A stretch of DNA of 46,029 nt, from assembly GCA_021818675.1 (NCBI GenBank), contig JAKATR010000039.1:1-46029 (forward strand), written 5' to 3'. The position numbers and the translations under genes were made by a program. This document shows positions 25,291 to 33,137 of this stretch, piece after piece. This stretch comes from Thermoplasmata archaeon (GTDB taxonomy: Archaea > Thermoplasmatota > Thermoplasmata > Thermoplasmatales > Thermoplasmataceae). The notes under the pieces were generated by a model, which did no database searches, was not told where the DNA came from, and saw only the letters and a program-made list of their open reading frames with translations. How positions within the stretch are numbered: position 1 is the stretch's first letter; each line of letters starts with the position of its first letter.

Positions 25291-26793
25291 ATGGAAAATA
25301 ATAATATATTAGGAGGACTGGATAACTCCGGTTTAAAACGGGGCCATGTCAAGACAATGATTGTGGCTGGAATGGGTTTCTTCACAGATGCCTATTTACT
25401 GTTCGTTCTTACCGTGGCGAGTCCAATATTAGCCTCAACGTATGGATTTAACCTGGAAGCAATAAAAGGTACAACAAATTTTCTCGGTTTCCAGTTTCTT
25501 AATATCCAGATAATAGAGGGCCTCATATCTTCAGCAGTACTGTTTGGAGCATTTGTGGGAGCAATGGTATTTGGGCATATTGGAGATAGATACGGAAGAA
25601 AGAAAATCTACGGTCTGGAATTAGGCATAATGATTATATTTACACTTCTCTCCGCTGTTTCTATCAATTACACTATGCTCATAATAACAAGATTCATTGT
25701 GGGAATTGGTGTCGGAGGAGACTACCCAATAAGTTCAACCATTATGAGCGAGTATTCAAGCAGTAAACACAGGGGAAAATTGGTAAGTATGGTCTTTGCA
25801 ATGCAGGGTTTCGGTCTGATATCAGGTGCTCTTGTGGGTCTTGTATCAATATACTTACTGCCAATAGCAGATTCATGGAGAGTGATGCTCGCTTTTGGTG
25901 CAATACCGGCAATTTACGTGGTATACCTGAGAAGAAAGTTATTGGAAACACCAAGATTTTCATTACAAGTTGAAGGAAACAAGGCGGCAGCAGAAAAGGC
26001 AATATCAACAATAACAGGTTTAGGTGCTGATTCAGTTGACCAGCCCATAACAAAGGTAAAGAAATTGAGCAGCAACGATTATATGCATTCTCTGAGAAAA
26101 TATCTTATCTTTATACTGGGAACAACAATTTCCTGGTTCATATTCGATATGGCATTTTACGGAACAACCTTAAACAATGGCTTCATACTTCAACAAATAG
26201 GATATGGCTCCTCTGCCTCCCTTAAAGGAACCATCTTCAACGTTGCAATTGGCGATATAGTTTTGGCAGGAGCATTTGCATTACCAGGATACTGGATAGC
26301 CGTGGGATTGATAGACAAAGCCGGAAGAAGACTCCTGCAATGGGTAGGTTTCGCAGTTATGGCTGCAGCATATATAGTACTGGGTTTGGAATATTCATTC
26401 CTTGAAACGAACATTGATCTCTTCATTATGGTCTTTGGAGTGTCGTATTTGTTTGGGAATATAGGACCAAACACAACTACATTTATACTTCCTACAGAAC
26501 TATTTCCAACAAACATAAGATCTACAGCCCATGGTATTGCAGCCTCAATTGCAAAACTTGGAGCAGGAATATTCACATTCCTTTTTCTGATTTTGGGAAA
26601 AGCACTTGGAAATGGTGGTGAATTCATGCTACTTGGAGCAATGGCAATCATAGGAGCAGTTGTAACATTGTTGACAATCCGTGAAACAAAGGGATTGAGT
26701 CTGGAAATATCCTCAGAAGAACCTTCAGAGGGAGTATGGGATTTCAAGCCGAATCAGCCAGCATCTATAGAACCAGCAACAAAGAGTCGGTAA
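25291..26793 (+). CDS. Major facilitator superfamily transporter
   Basis: A 500-residue 12-TM transporter of the MFS, closest in pattern to phosphate:H+ symporter and sugar/aromatic-acid porters. The first helix has GMGFFTDAYLLF, and motif A GHIGDRYGRKK lies between helices 2 and 3 at about residues 104-114. GVGGDYPISSTIMSEY follows helix 4. The N-terminal tail (20 residues) and C-terminal tail are cytoplasmic. Start: the ATG at 25291 has GGTGA with a 5-nt spacer. Upstream TTG/ATG codons at 25276 and 25279 lie in or before the ribosome site. Substrate not determinable. Confidence 0.88.
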   Translation: MENNNILGGLDNSGLKRGHVKTMIVAGMGFFTDAYLLFVLTVASPILASTYGFNLEAIKGTTNFLGFQFLNIQIIEGLISSAVLFGAFVGAMVFGHIGDRYGRKKIYGLELGIMIIFTLLSAVSINYTMLIITRFIVGIGVGGDYPISSTIMSEYSSSKHRGKLVSMVFAMQGFGLISGALVGLVSIYLLPIADSWRVMLAFGAIPAIYVVYLRRKLLETPRFSLQVEGNKAAAEKAISTITGLGADSVDQPITKVKKLSSNDYMHSLRKYLIFILGTTISWFIFDMAFYGTTLNNGFILQQIGYGSSASLKGTIFNVAIGDIVLAGAFALPGYWIAVGLIDKAGRRLLQWVGFAVMAAAYIVLGLEYSFLETNIDLFIMVFGVSYLFGNIGPNTTTFILPTELFPTNIRSTAHGIAASIAKLGAGIFTFLFLILGKALGNGGEFMLLGAMAIIGAVVTLLTIRETKGLSLEISSEEPSEGVWDFKPNQPASIEPATKSR

Positions 26794-27453
26794 AATCTGA
26801 CTAACCAAATTTAAAATCATTTTTCTCCATAGTATTCTTTTGAACTCATTTATTACATTTTAAATTTTAATTCATATATTGTTTAGAAACGGCAATTTCT
26901 GATTTGCCACAAGAATGGTTATCACAAGTCGTTTAAATTAGCAGAACAAAGTCAAGGTGCAATTATAACATTGGATTTTGACGGTGTACCTTCTATTTTT
27001 AGCTCACTTTCGCATGTATATTTTATCAAAAATAACTTTTCATTGAAAACTGTTTACCAGATCCATGACGCTTTACCAGTAAAGGAGATAGTGAAATGCT
27101 TGATGATTTTCTCATAATCGCTATTCGTAACGTTCAAGGCTCTCAGTGGTTTTTCGCATTAATTTGTGTTTCTGTTGAAATTTCTTCTCTCTATTCCTGC
27201 TTGCCTTATTCCAGTATATCTGATCAATGGGAAAATGGGCTATCTGATATGGTCATCCCTATGAAACCCATGAAATGAACGATCATAATATAAAAGAATT
27301 GGTTTGAAACCTTAGTGAAATTACTGATCAGATAGAATGTAATTATCGAATGAATAAATTGGTATTCACTGAAAATGAGTGATAAGAAGAAAATCCCCTT
27401 AATCAATGTGGAAAGTCAGGCACAGCAAGTTACAAAATTAATTTCATAGGCAA
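26794..27453. other. 660-bp gap with possible decayed coding sequence
   Basis: No intact gene. On the plus strand a frame from about 26962 reads GAIITLDFDGVPSIFSSLSH and continues through two stop codons (near 27115 and 27160) into a hydrophobic stretch. A different frame near 27275-27380 reads YETHEMNDHNIKELV, a stop, then NLSEITDQIECNYRMNKLVF. These look like fragments of one or two former genes but match no family I recognise. Two 60-residue open frames here (one on each strand) have no coding character. The region also holds a small GGCAA/TTGCC hairpin near 26891. Confidence 0.35.
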
Positions 27454-29097
27454 TCAAATTTTTTGTTGATGCCTTGGACCCTTTTTGGATAGCCCTAATC
27501 TCCAGTTAAGGAATATTGCCCGATCCATTTCAGTTATGGCCTGAGAGACCTTTGGTCTGAATTCCATCATATCCATAATATCTCTTTCAATGTCAACCCC
27601 AGGGGCAATTTCAACAAGGGTTAGGCTTCCTGAGATAAGCTTGAATACAGCTCTTTCCGTTATGTAAGTAATCTCTTTCTTTCTTCCGTCCATTTGATTT
27701 GTAGAGAAAAGTATCTTGTAGGGGTTCTTTACAAACTTCTTCCCACCCTCACTTACTATTTTCAATCCATCCATGGTTACTTTAATATCAGGTTTACCGG
27801 AAGTAAAAGCACCTGCAAAAATGATCCTGGGTGACCCTGACACTATGACTGGAAATCCTCCGGGACCAGTTATTTTATCTGGAAGTGAAGATGGATTTAC
27901 ATTCCCTGATGGATCAACCTCCATGAACCCCAGTACTGCCAGATCGATCATACCTCCTTCATAGAGAGTGAACTGATCCGGAAGAGGGATTATGGCAAAT
28001 GGCCCCATTGAAAGTCCAAAATCTGAACCTTTCAGAGGTACACCTCCCCATGGTCCTGCTTCAACTGTTGAATAGACATAGTCTTTCAACCCCTCATCAT
28101 TTAGCACAGCCGGCACTTCCGCAGGCATACCTACTCCAAAATTTACGATTATTGGGCCCTTTTTTTCTGCTATTACACTGGCAACTTCCTGAGCAGTTCT
28201 CCTTATAATCACATCCCTGAATGTTAAATCACCCGATGGTTCTCTTTTTGGAGGATCTGGGGGGATTATGGTCCCGGAGATGCCGGGATTGAATTCAAGA
28301 TTCCCTCCCTGCCATGAATACATTTCCGGAGAAATTACAATATAATCTATTAGTGGTCCTGGAACGTGTACAGATTTGGGATTCATTGTCCCGAACTTTG
28401 CAATTCTTTCCACCTGAGAAAATACCAGTCCCTTATTGGGAAGTGCTTTAGCAGCCTGTGCCATTGGAAATATGCTTCCATAAATTCCCTCTTTTTCCAT
28501 GCTCATGTTCCCTATTTCATCTGCAGTTGTCCCTCTGATTAGTGAAAAATCAGGTTGTGGCCCCTTGAAGAATATAAATTCATGACCATCAATAGTTATA
28601 ATTTCCTGTCTAAACCTCTTTCTTTCCTTAGCCATTTCATTAAGATTAGATCCTGATTCCCTTGGATCAAGAAACGTTCCAAGCCCAACTCTAGTAATAA
28701 GCCCCGGTCTTGAGGCGGATATCTCCCTGAGCCAGTGGGCAACTGTTCCAATGCTTGCAGTATAGCCCTCTATTCTATTTTCTCTCACGATCTTCTCCAT
28801 CCATGGAGTGAAGGCGAGAAAAGGTGACAGTATTCCTGACAAGAAGCCAAAATTTTCTGATTCATACATTTTCCTGGCTATGATGTCAAGCCCTCTACCC
28901 GGGGAACCAGGCGAACTGTCTGAAATAAGAAAAAGATTTGCCGGGTGTCCTGTTTCCTCATAAGTTTCAAATAGTTTCAAAAGAAGATATTCTGGGGAAG
29001 TTGATAGATTGAAACCGGAAACTGCAAATGAAGAACCGTCCTTGATTTTTGTGAAAACAAATTTGAGGTCACGTTCTTCCTTAATTATATGAGTCAT
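27454..29097 (-). CDS. Acyl-CoA:carboxylate CoA-transferase (family I)
   Basis: A 547-residue single-chain CoA-transferase with fused alpha and beta halves, of the propionate/acetate CoA-transferase type. The catalytic glutamate is E346 in STVEAGPWGG; it forms the glutamyl-CoA thioester. The oxyanion-type motif GVGMPAEVP lies about 30 residues before it, and an ISGTI(I)PPDPP linker joins the halves. Substrates are short-chain acyl-CoAs and acids. With the HAD/ECH fusion and EtfBA elsewhere in the window it fits short-chain acyl-CoA fermentation or oxidation, though the specific acid is unknown. Start ATG has no upstream competitor. Confidence 0.85.
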   Translation of the reverse strand: MTHIIKEERDLKFVFTKIKDGSSFAVSGFNLSTSPEYLLLKLFETYEETGHPANLFLISDSSPGSPGRGLDIIARKMYESENFGFLSGILSPFLAFTPWMEKIVRENRIEGYTASIGTVAHWLREISASRPGLITRVGLGTFLDPRESGSNLNEMAKERKRFRQEIITIDGHEFIFFKGPQPDFSLIRGTTADEIGNMSMEKEGIYGSIFPMAQAAKALPNKGLVFSQVERIAKFGTMNPKSVHVPGPLIDYIVISPEMYSWQGGNLEFNPGISGTIIPPDPPKREPSGDLTFRDVIIRRTAQEVASVIAEKKGPIIVNFGVGMPAEVPAVLNDEGLKDYVYSTVEAGPWGGVPLKGSDFGLSMGPFAIIPLPDQFTLYEGGMIDLAVLGFMEVDPSGNVNPSSLPDKITGPGGFPVIVSGSPRIIFAGAFTSGKPDIKVTMDGLKIVSEGGKKFVKNPYKILFSTNQMDGRKKEITYITERAVFKLISGSLTLVEIAPGVDIERDIMDMMEFRPKVSQAITEMDRAIFLNWRLGLSKKGPRHQQKI

Positions 29098-29219
29098 GTA
29101 TTGTTATTCACCACCAAGATGTAAATGTTTAGGCTTAATCTTCAACCATTATGCATAGAATACAATTTTACACAATGCTGAACGATGTGTGAGTTGAAAT
29201 TAATCTCTGTTTTTAAAAC

Positions 29220-30104
29220 TCACTTAGTTGTAACTATAATTTCATCGGCCATGAAAAGAATGGTATGCTCGGCCTGAGATATCATAGCCCCGCTATGCTC
29301 TTTGAGTACTGGGAACTGTGATATCTGTTTCTTTCCCATCATCCTCTTAAGATATGCGGAGTGATCCGGGACTAAGCTGGTAATCCACCTTTCTGCAAAG
29401 GGTAGCATATTGAATGCCCCATACACTGGATCTCTTTTATCCTGTTTTGTCCCGCTCATTATGTAAATATTGCCACCGGGGCCGTTATGGATCATCCCAA
29501 TTCCTGTGGATGAGAATGGCTCTATTGCAATGACTGTTCCCGGCGTTATGGTTGCTCCATTTCCATCATCATAATTTGGAATGAAAATTCTTGAATGCAG
29601 ATCGAAGCGATTTATCCCGTGGCCACCAAGATTCTTTACAGGCTTAAACCCCATGGAGTTGATCTTATCGCCAATGACCTTTCCAATTCGTCCAATTGGA
29701 ATATTTGGCCGCAATACTTTCAAGGCAGCCTCGAGAGCTTCTCTTGAAGAATCAATGAGATTTGAATAATTTCCAGTTCCTCCAACCTCAACGGTTGCGG
29801 CATTGTCTGAGATGAATCCATCTACCTGTGCACCTATATCCACTTTAACCAGATCACCTGTTTTGAATGTTTTTTTATCGTTAGGTGAAGGAGTATAATG
29901 TGCCGCTTCATGATTGATGGACAGGTTCAGTGGAAACGAAGGCTGGGCGCCTTCCTGCCTGATGAAGTTCTCCGTCTTTTCAGCAACATCAAGAAGAAGT
30001 GCTCCAGGTTCAACAAGCGTCTGGGCGAATTCAAGAGCCGCTTTACCAATTTTCCCCGCTTTGAGAATGCAGGATTTTTCGTATGGATCCATATTATGGG
30101 TCAT
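29220..30104 (-). CDS. map: Methionine aminopeptidase, type II
   Basis: A 294-residue metallopeptidase removing initiator methionine. The five metal ligands are present in order: D in VDIGAQVDG, D in SDNAATVE, H in LGGHGINRF, E in IEPFSSTG and E in AEHTILF. The type II insertion is present, as in all archaea. Start: the ATG at 30104 has a TATA-like AAATAAATTAA about 29 nt upstream, which suits a leaderless transcript. TTG 30119 and ATG 30092 are alternatives. Divergent from the SDR gene. Confidence 0.92.
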   Translation of the reverse strand: MTHNMDPYEKSCILKAGKIGKAALEFAQTLVEPGALLLDVAEKTENFIRQEGAQPSFPLNLSINHEAAHYTPSPNDKKTFKTGDLVKVDIGAQVDGFISDNAATVEVGGTGNYSNLIDSSREALEAALKVLRPNIPIGRIGKVIGDKINSMGFKPVKNLGGHGINRFDLHSRIFIPNYDDGNGATITPGTVIAIEPFSSTGIGMIHNGPGGNIYIMSGTKQDKRDPVYGAFNMLPFAERWITSLVPDHSAYLKRMMGKKQISQFPVLKEHSGAMISQAEHTILFMADEIIVTTK

Positions 30105-30152
30105 GATCTGTTCGGACAAAATCCTTTTTAATTTATTTTGTTAACCGTTTTG

Positions 30153-30161
30153 TTTATTTAA
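30153..30161 (+). promoter_or_regulatory. TATA-like box of the SDR-QueA-like operon
   Basis: TTTATTTAA is centred about 24 nt before the ATG at 30181, without a Shine-Dalgarno. This fits a leaderless first gene. Confidence 0.45.
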
Positions 30162-30180
30162 TGTGGCAACATGATAATCT

Positions 30181-30870
30181 ATGGATAATAATGTAAAAAG
30201 AAATGAACAGATGAACAATAAAACGGTTCTCATAACTGGAGGTACATCTGGATTAGGCAGAGCCTGTGTGGATGTTTTCCTTGAAGCTGTGTGGAATGTG
30301 GCAACCTTTGGAAGGAGATTTAACATAATTTCAGAGATGAGAGATGTGTATAGAAATAAAAATCTCATTGCAGAGGTCTGTGATTTACGTATTTCAAATC
30401 ATCTGGATAGTGTCCTTGATATTTTTCATAAAAATTTTGGCAAATTTGATGCAGTCATCCTTAATGCAGGGGAACTTGGAAAGACCCCGCTTATCAATTC
30501 GTCTGATCTGGAACTGAATGATTTCAGATCTGTGTTCGAGACCAATTTTTTTGGAAACCTCTCATTAATAATGAAAGTAGTGAGGAATCAGACTAAAGGA
30601 AACGCCATATTTGTTCATATTACTTCAGATGCTGGCTCAACCCCATATCCAGGGTGGGGGCCATATGGCTCTTCCAAAGCTGCAATGGATTTTCTATTGA
30701 GGATAATGCAGCTCGAAGAGGGGAAGACCGGAAAAAGATTTATTTCGTTCGATCCCGGTGATATGAATACTGAAATGCACCGCTTGGCCCTCCCGGATGA
30801 TGCCCCTGAAAATCTGAAAGATCCATATGACTCAGCCAGAGAGTTACTGGATGTAGTTGAGAGGCGATGA
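30181..30870 (+). CDS. Short-chain dehydrogenase/reductase
   Basis: A 229-residue NAD(P)-dependent oxidoreductase with the cofactor loop TGGTSGLG at 19-26 and the catalytic YxxxK at Y162-K166 (YGSSK), preceded by the serine in ITSDAGS. The NAG motif (LNAGELG) is near residue 95. R-rich FGRRF after the second strand suggests NADPH preference. Its last codons overlap the start of the QueA-like gene as ATGA, so the two are translationally coupled. Substrate unknown; the partner hints at nucleoside or sugar chemistry (inference). Confidence 0.88.
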   Translation: MDNNVKRNEQMNNKTVLITGGTSGLGRACVDVFLEAVWNVATFGRRFNIISEMRDVYRNKNLIAEVCDLRISNHLDSVLDIFHKNFGKFDAVILNAGELGKTPLINSSDLELNDFRSVFETNFFGNLSLIMKVVRNQTKGNAIFVHITSDAGSTPYPGWGPYGSSKAAMDFLLRIMQLEEGKTGKRFISFDPGDMNTEMHRLALPDDAPENLKDPYDSARELLDVVERR

Positions 30871-31913
30871 TGTTGTACCATAATTCACTCTATTTTAATT
30901 CAGAAAAAACTGAAAATGTCCCAAGAGAGATTCTGGGAAAGAACAGGAGTTCTGTTAAGCTGGCAGTTGCGAAGATAAGAACTGGTGAAGTTCCCCTGTA
31001 TCCAGACTTTACCTATGTCAGTGAAATCCTGGAAAAGGGAGATCTGCTCATATTTAATGACAGCCTGATGCTGCCCTCTTCTCTTTGGGCTAAGGAGATT
31101 TCAAGCGGGAAAGAGTGCAGGATTCATATTGGCCAGCCCACAGGTAAAGATAAATTTCTTGCTGAGATTAGACCAAGATCTGATTTTCGCAATATTTCCA
31201 ATGAGACCCAGTTTTCAATATTAGGTACAGAGATAATTGGCAGTGTCTTAGAGCGAAACAGAGAATTTCCGAGATATGTTGAAATGACTTTTTCCAATCT
31301 TAATGAAGATATGCAAAAATTCCTCATTAAGAAGGGGAGCCCCATTTTTTATGAAGGTATAACAACGGCTTTTGATTATACTTATTACAAAAACGTTTTC
31401 CAGACAAAACCAGGATCTTCAGAATATCCCTCAGCCTCAAGACCATTCAATGATGAGATTTTAAGCGTATTGACAAAGAAAGGAATTCAAATGTCAACAA
31501 TTACATTGCACTGCAATCTGGCATCGCTGGAAAGAATGGAATTTCAAAATTCAAATGTTCTTCTTCCTGAATTTTATAATGTGGGAAATGAAACAGTAGA
31601 AAGGGTGGAAAATGCTGTTGCTTCTGAAAAGCGAGTTATTGCGGTTGGCACCACTGTGGCAAGGGCGATTGTTTCATCATGCAATGGTGGCATCCTTAAG
31701 AGTTCCAGTGGAATCACAAAGTTAAAGATAGGCTCTGACACCGATATATACCCTCTTTCAGGCATAATAACCGGAGTACACGATCCGGACAGTTCACATA
31801 ACGATCTGCTCTCAGCATTTACTGGGGATCAAATGACAATGCCATTAAACGCAATGACTTCAGCATTTAAACTTGGAGGCCATGAATTTGGAGATTCTGT
31901 GGCAATAATTTAA
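30867..31913 (+). CDS. Divergent QueA-like (tRNA ribosyltransferase-isomerase family) protein
   Basis: A 348-residue protein of the QueA family, which in bacteria transfers the ribosyl part of S-adenosylmethionine to 7-aminomethyl-deazaguanine in tRNA. The overall pattern is clear: GDLLIFNDSLMLPSSL (about 50-65), a mid-domain insertion, KRVIAVGTTVARAI near residue 260 and IITGVHDPDSSHNDLLSAF near 310. Several motifs differ from bacterial QueA as I recall them: the VIPARL arginine is replaced (MLPSSL), THVGxGTFxPV reads TLHCNLASLERM, and the TNFHLPxST loop reads TGVHDPDSS. Archaea are not expected to make queuosine, so the substrate is probably different. Coupled to the upstream SDR. Confidence 0.75.
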   Translation: MMLYHNSLYFNSEKTENVPREILGKNRSSVKLAVAKIRTGEVPLYPDFTYVSEILEKGDLLIFNDSLMLPSSLWAKEISSGKECRIHIGQPTGKDKFLAEIRPRSDFRNISNETQFSILGTEIIGSVLERNREFPRYVEMTFSNLNEDMQKFLIKKGSPIFYEGITTAFDYTYYKNVFQTKPGSSEYPSASRPFNDEILSVLTKKGIQMSTITLHCNLASLERMEFQNSNVLLPEFYNVGNETVERVENAVASEKRVIAVGTTVARAIVSSCNGGILKSSSGITKLKIGSDTDIYPLSGIITGVHDPDSSHNDLLSAFTGDQMTMPLNAMTSAFKLGGHEFGDSVAII

Positions 31914-31915
31914 TA

Positions 31916-31936
31916 ATTTATTTTTCCGAAATAAAT
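31916..31936. terminator. Hairpin between convergent QueA-like and regulator genes
   Basis: ATTTATTT (31916-31923) and AAATAAAT (31929-31936) form a perfect 8-bp stem with loop TTCCG, just after the QueA-like stop, between two convergent genes. Probably a shared 3'-end or termination structure. Confidence 0.4.
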
Positions 31937-31957
31937 GTATTTTGGATTGCCTGTTTC

Positions 31958-32599
31958 CTAATACCTGTCCTGAAACTTAATCACAAATCTGCAGGTTTTG
32001 GCACCTGAAATGATTCTGTGCGTTGATTCGATTTCTGCACCTAACAGATTTTGAAAGAGTTCCCTTTCTGAATTGCAGGCCTCTGAATACTTTTCCGAAA
32101 TCTGGAGAATAGGGCAGTTATATTCACAGAGTTCAAATGTCCTTTCTGATAATTTTTTGATTTCCGCCATGTAGCCGTCGGAATTTCTCAGGGTTCTCAA
32201 GTTTTCTACCTGAAGGCTCTCATCCATTGGCTCAATTGCTTTCCTGTATTCTTCCAGGATTTTTGCAGATCTTAAATGCAGAATTTCTGAAACTCCTTCT
32301 ATCCCCAGATTTTTCTCCACGTACTCCAGAGCTTCCAGAGCTATCGATGAATAAGACTTGGGAAGTACGCTATGACCCTTTTCAGTTATGAACACCTTGC
32401 AAACAGGTCTGCCTTTCCCGGATGGAACATAGGTTCTTTCCAGCATCCCTTCTCTTTCAAGCTCTGCTATGTGCTTTAAAACTGCAGCCTTTGATATTCC
32501 TAAAATCTTACTGAGCTCACTGAGTGACGGCTCTCCATTCCTCTTTACTGTTAAAAGCAGTTTTGTTTTTGGAGACGATTCTGAATAGAGCCCCTTCAC
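31958..32599 (-). CDS. SufR-like winged-helix regulator with cysteine cluster
   Basis: A 213-residue transcription factor. The N-terminal winged helix (about 10-75) has LSELSKILGISKAAVLKHIA as the helix-turn-helix and a wing ending GKGRPVCKVFITEKG. The C-terminal third has cysteines C158, C162, C175 and C203 plus H194 within HRIISGAKTCRF. C162-x12-C175 and the HxxxGxxxC ending match the iron-sulfur binding pattern of SufR-type repressors; one of the usual SufR cysteines is missing. It probably senses Fe-S or redox state. The GTG at 32599 is chosen because TTTATTAA on the opposite strand is a TATA-like box 23 nt upstream; a TTG at 32614 is the alternative. Divergent from the Rieske-EtfBA operon, its likely target. 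Confidence 0.78.
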   Translation of the reverse strand: MKGLYSESSPKTKLLLTVKRNGEPSLSELSKILGISKAAVLKHIAELEREGMLERTYVPSGKGRPVCKVFITEKGHSVLPKSYSSIALEALEYVEKNLGIEGVSEILHLRSAKILEEYRKAIEPMDESLQVENLRTLRNSDGYMAEIKKLSERTFELCEYNCPILQISEKYSEACNSERELFQNLLGAEIESTHRIISGAKTCRFVIKFQDRY

Positions 32600-32612
32600 C
32601 CTACAATATTTC

Positions 32613-32631
32613 AACAGGTTTATTAACTGTT
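32613..32631. promoter_or_regulatory. Dyad flanking the regulator's own TATA-like box
   Basis: AACAG (32613-32617) and CTGTT (32627-32631) are perfect 5-bp arms around GTTTATTAA, which contains the TATA-like box of the SufR-like gene on the minus strand. Short, but its placement suggests an autoregulatory operator. Confidence 0.35.
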
Positions 32632-32640
32632 TCGTGAATT

Positions 32641-32699
32641 ATTTACCGGCCATTACAGATAACTGGATAAACGACGTCGAACTTGCTTCACCGGTAAAT
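32641..32699. promoter_or_regulatory. Long-spaced 9-bp inverted repeat between regulator and Rieske gene
   Basis: ATTTACCGG (32641-32649) and CCGGTAAAT (32691-32699) are perfect inverted copies separated by 41 nt. A CGACGTCG palindrome (32672-32679) lies close to the centre. Could be paired operator half-sites allowing looping or an element controlling both divergent promoters. Confidence 0.4.
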
Positions 32700-32774
32700 C
32701 ATTTTATAATTTTATCATTGAACGATTTAGGTTTAGATTTTGTACCTGTATTTGTTTAGCTTCTTTACTTCTTG

Positions 32775-32810
32775 TTTAGAACAACGATAACAATTTATAA
32801 CAGTTCTAAA
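32775..32810 (+). promoter_or_regulatory. Promoter and operator of the Rieske-EtfBA operon
   Basis: TTTAGAAC (32775-32782) and GTTCTAAA (32803-32810) are perfect 8-bp inverted arms, 20 nt apart. Between them lies the TATA-like TTTATAA (32794-32800), centred about 23 nt before the ATG at 32820. A protein bound to the dyad would cover the TATA box, so repression is the simplest reading. Confidence 0.5.
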
Positions 32811-32819
32811 TTTGAAAAG

Positions 32820-33137
32820 ATGAACTGGTATAAGGTTGGAAAAACAAACAGCTTGAAAGAAGGAGATATTGCAAAGGTTAAGGTCGGCAGTATGGAAATC
32901 ATAATTATGAATGTCAAGGGAAACTATTATGCTACTTCTCATTTATGCACCCATGAGGATTATGATCTGGCTGAGGGCTTTATTGATGAGGGAACGTTAA
33001 TCTGCCCTAACCACTTTGCAACCTTCAATCCTAAAACGGGAGAAGTAATAAGCCCTCCAGAAGGCTCAGGAGATATAGAACCCCTAAAGTCTTTTAAAAC
33101 AAAGGTTGAAAACGGAGAAATTTTGGTCGAAGCCTAG
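32820..33137 (+). CDS. Rieske-type [2Fe-2S] ferredoxin
   Basis: A 105-residue soluble Rieske protein. The cluster ligands are C43-T-H45 and C62-P-N-H65, with the typical 16-residue spacing. The extra disulfide cysteines of respiratory Rieske proteins are absent, so it resembles the ferredoxins of dioxygenases and related electron-transfer chains. No signal or membrane segment. The ATG at 32820 suits a leaderless transcript. The etfBA start follows its stop with no gap, suggesting that the ferredoxin works with the electron-transfer flavoprotein. Confidence 0.9.
   Translation: MNWYKVGKTNSLKEGDIAKVKVGSMEIIIMNVKGNYYATSHLCTHEDYDLAEGFIDEGTLICPNHFATFNPKTGEVISPPEGSGDIEPLKSFKTKVENGEILVEA

Noticed and set aside
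27096-27406. Two 60-codon frames, one on each strand, in the 26.8-27.4 kb gap
   Set aside because: No ribosome site, no family pattern and mutual overlap; more likely chance frames in decayed sequence.
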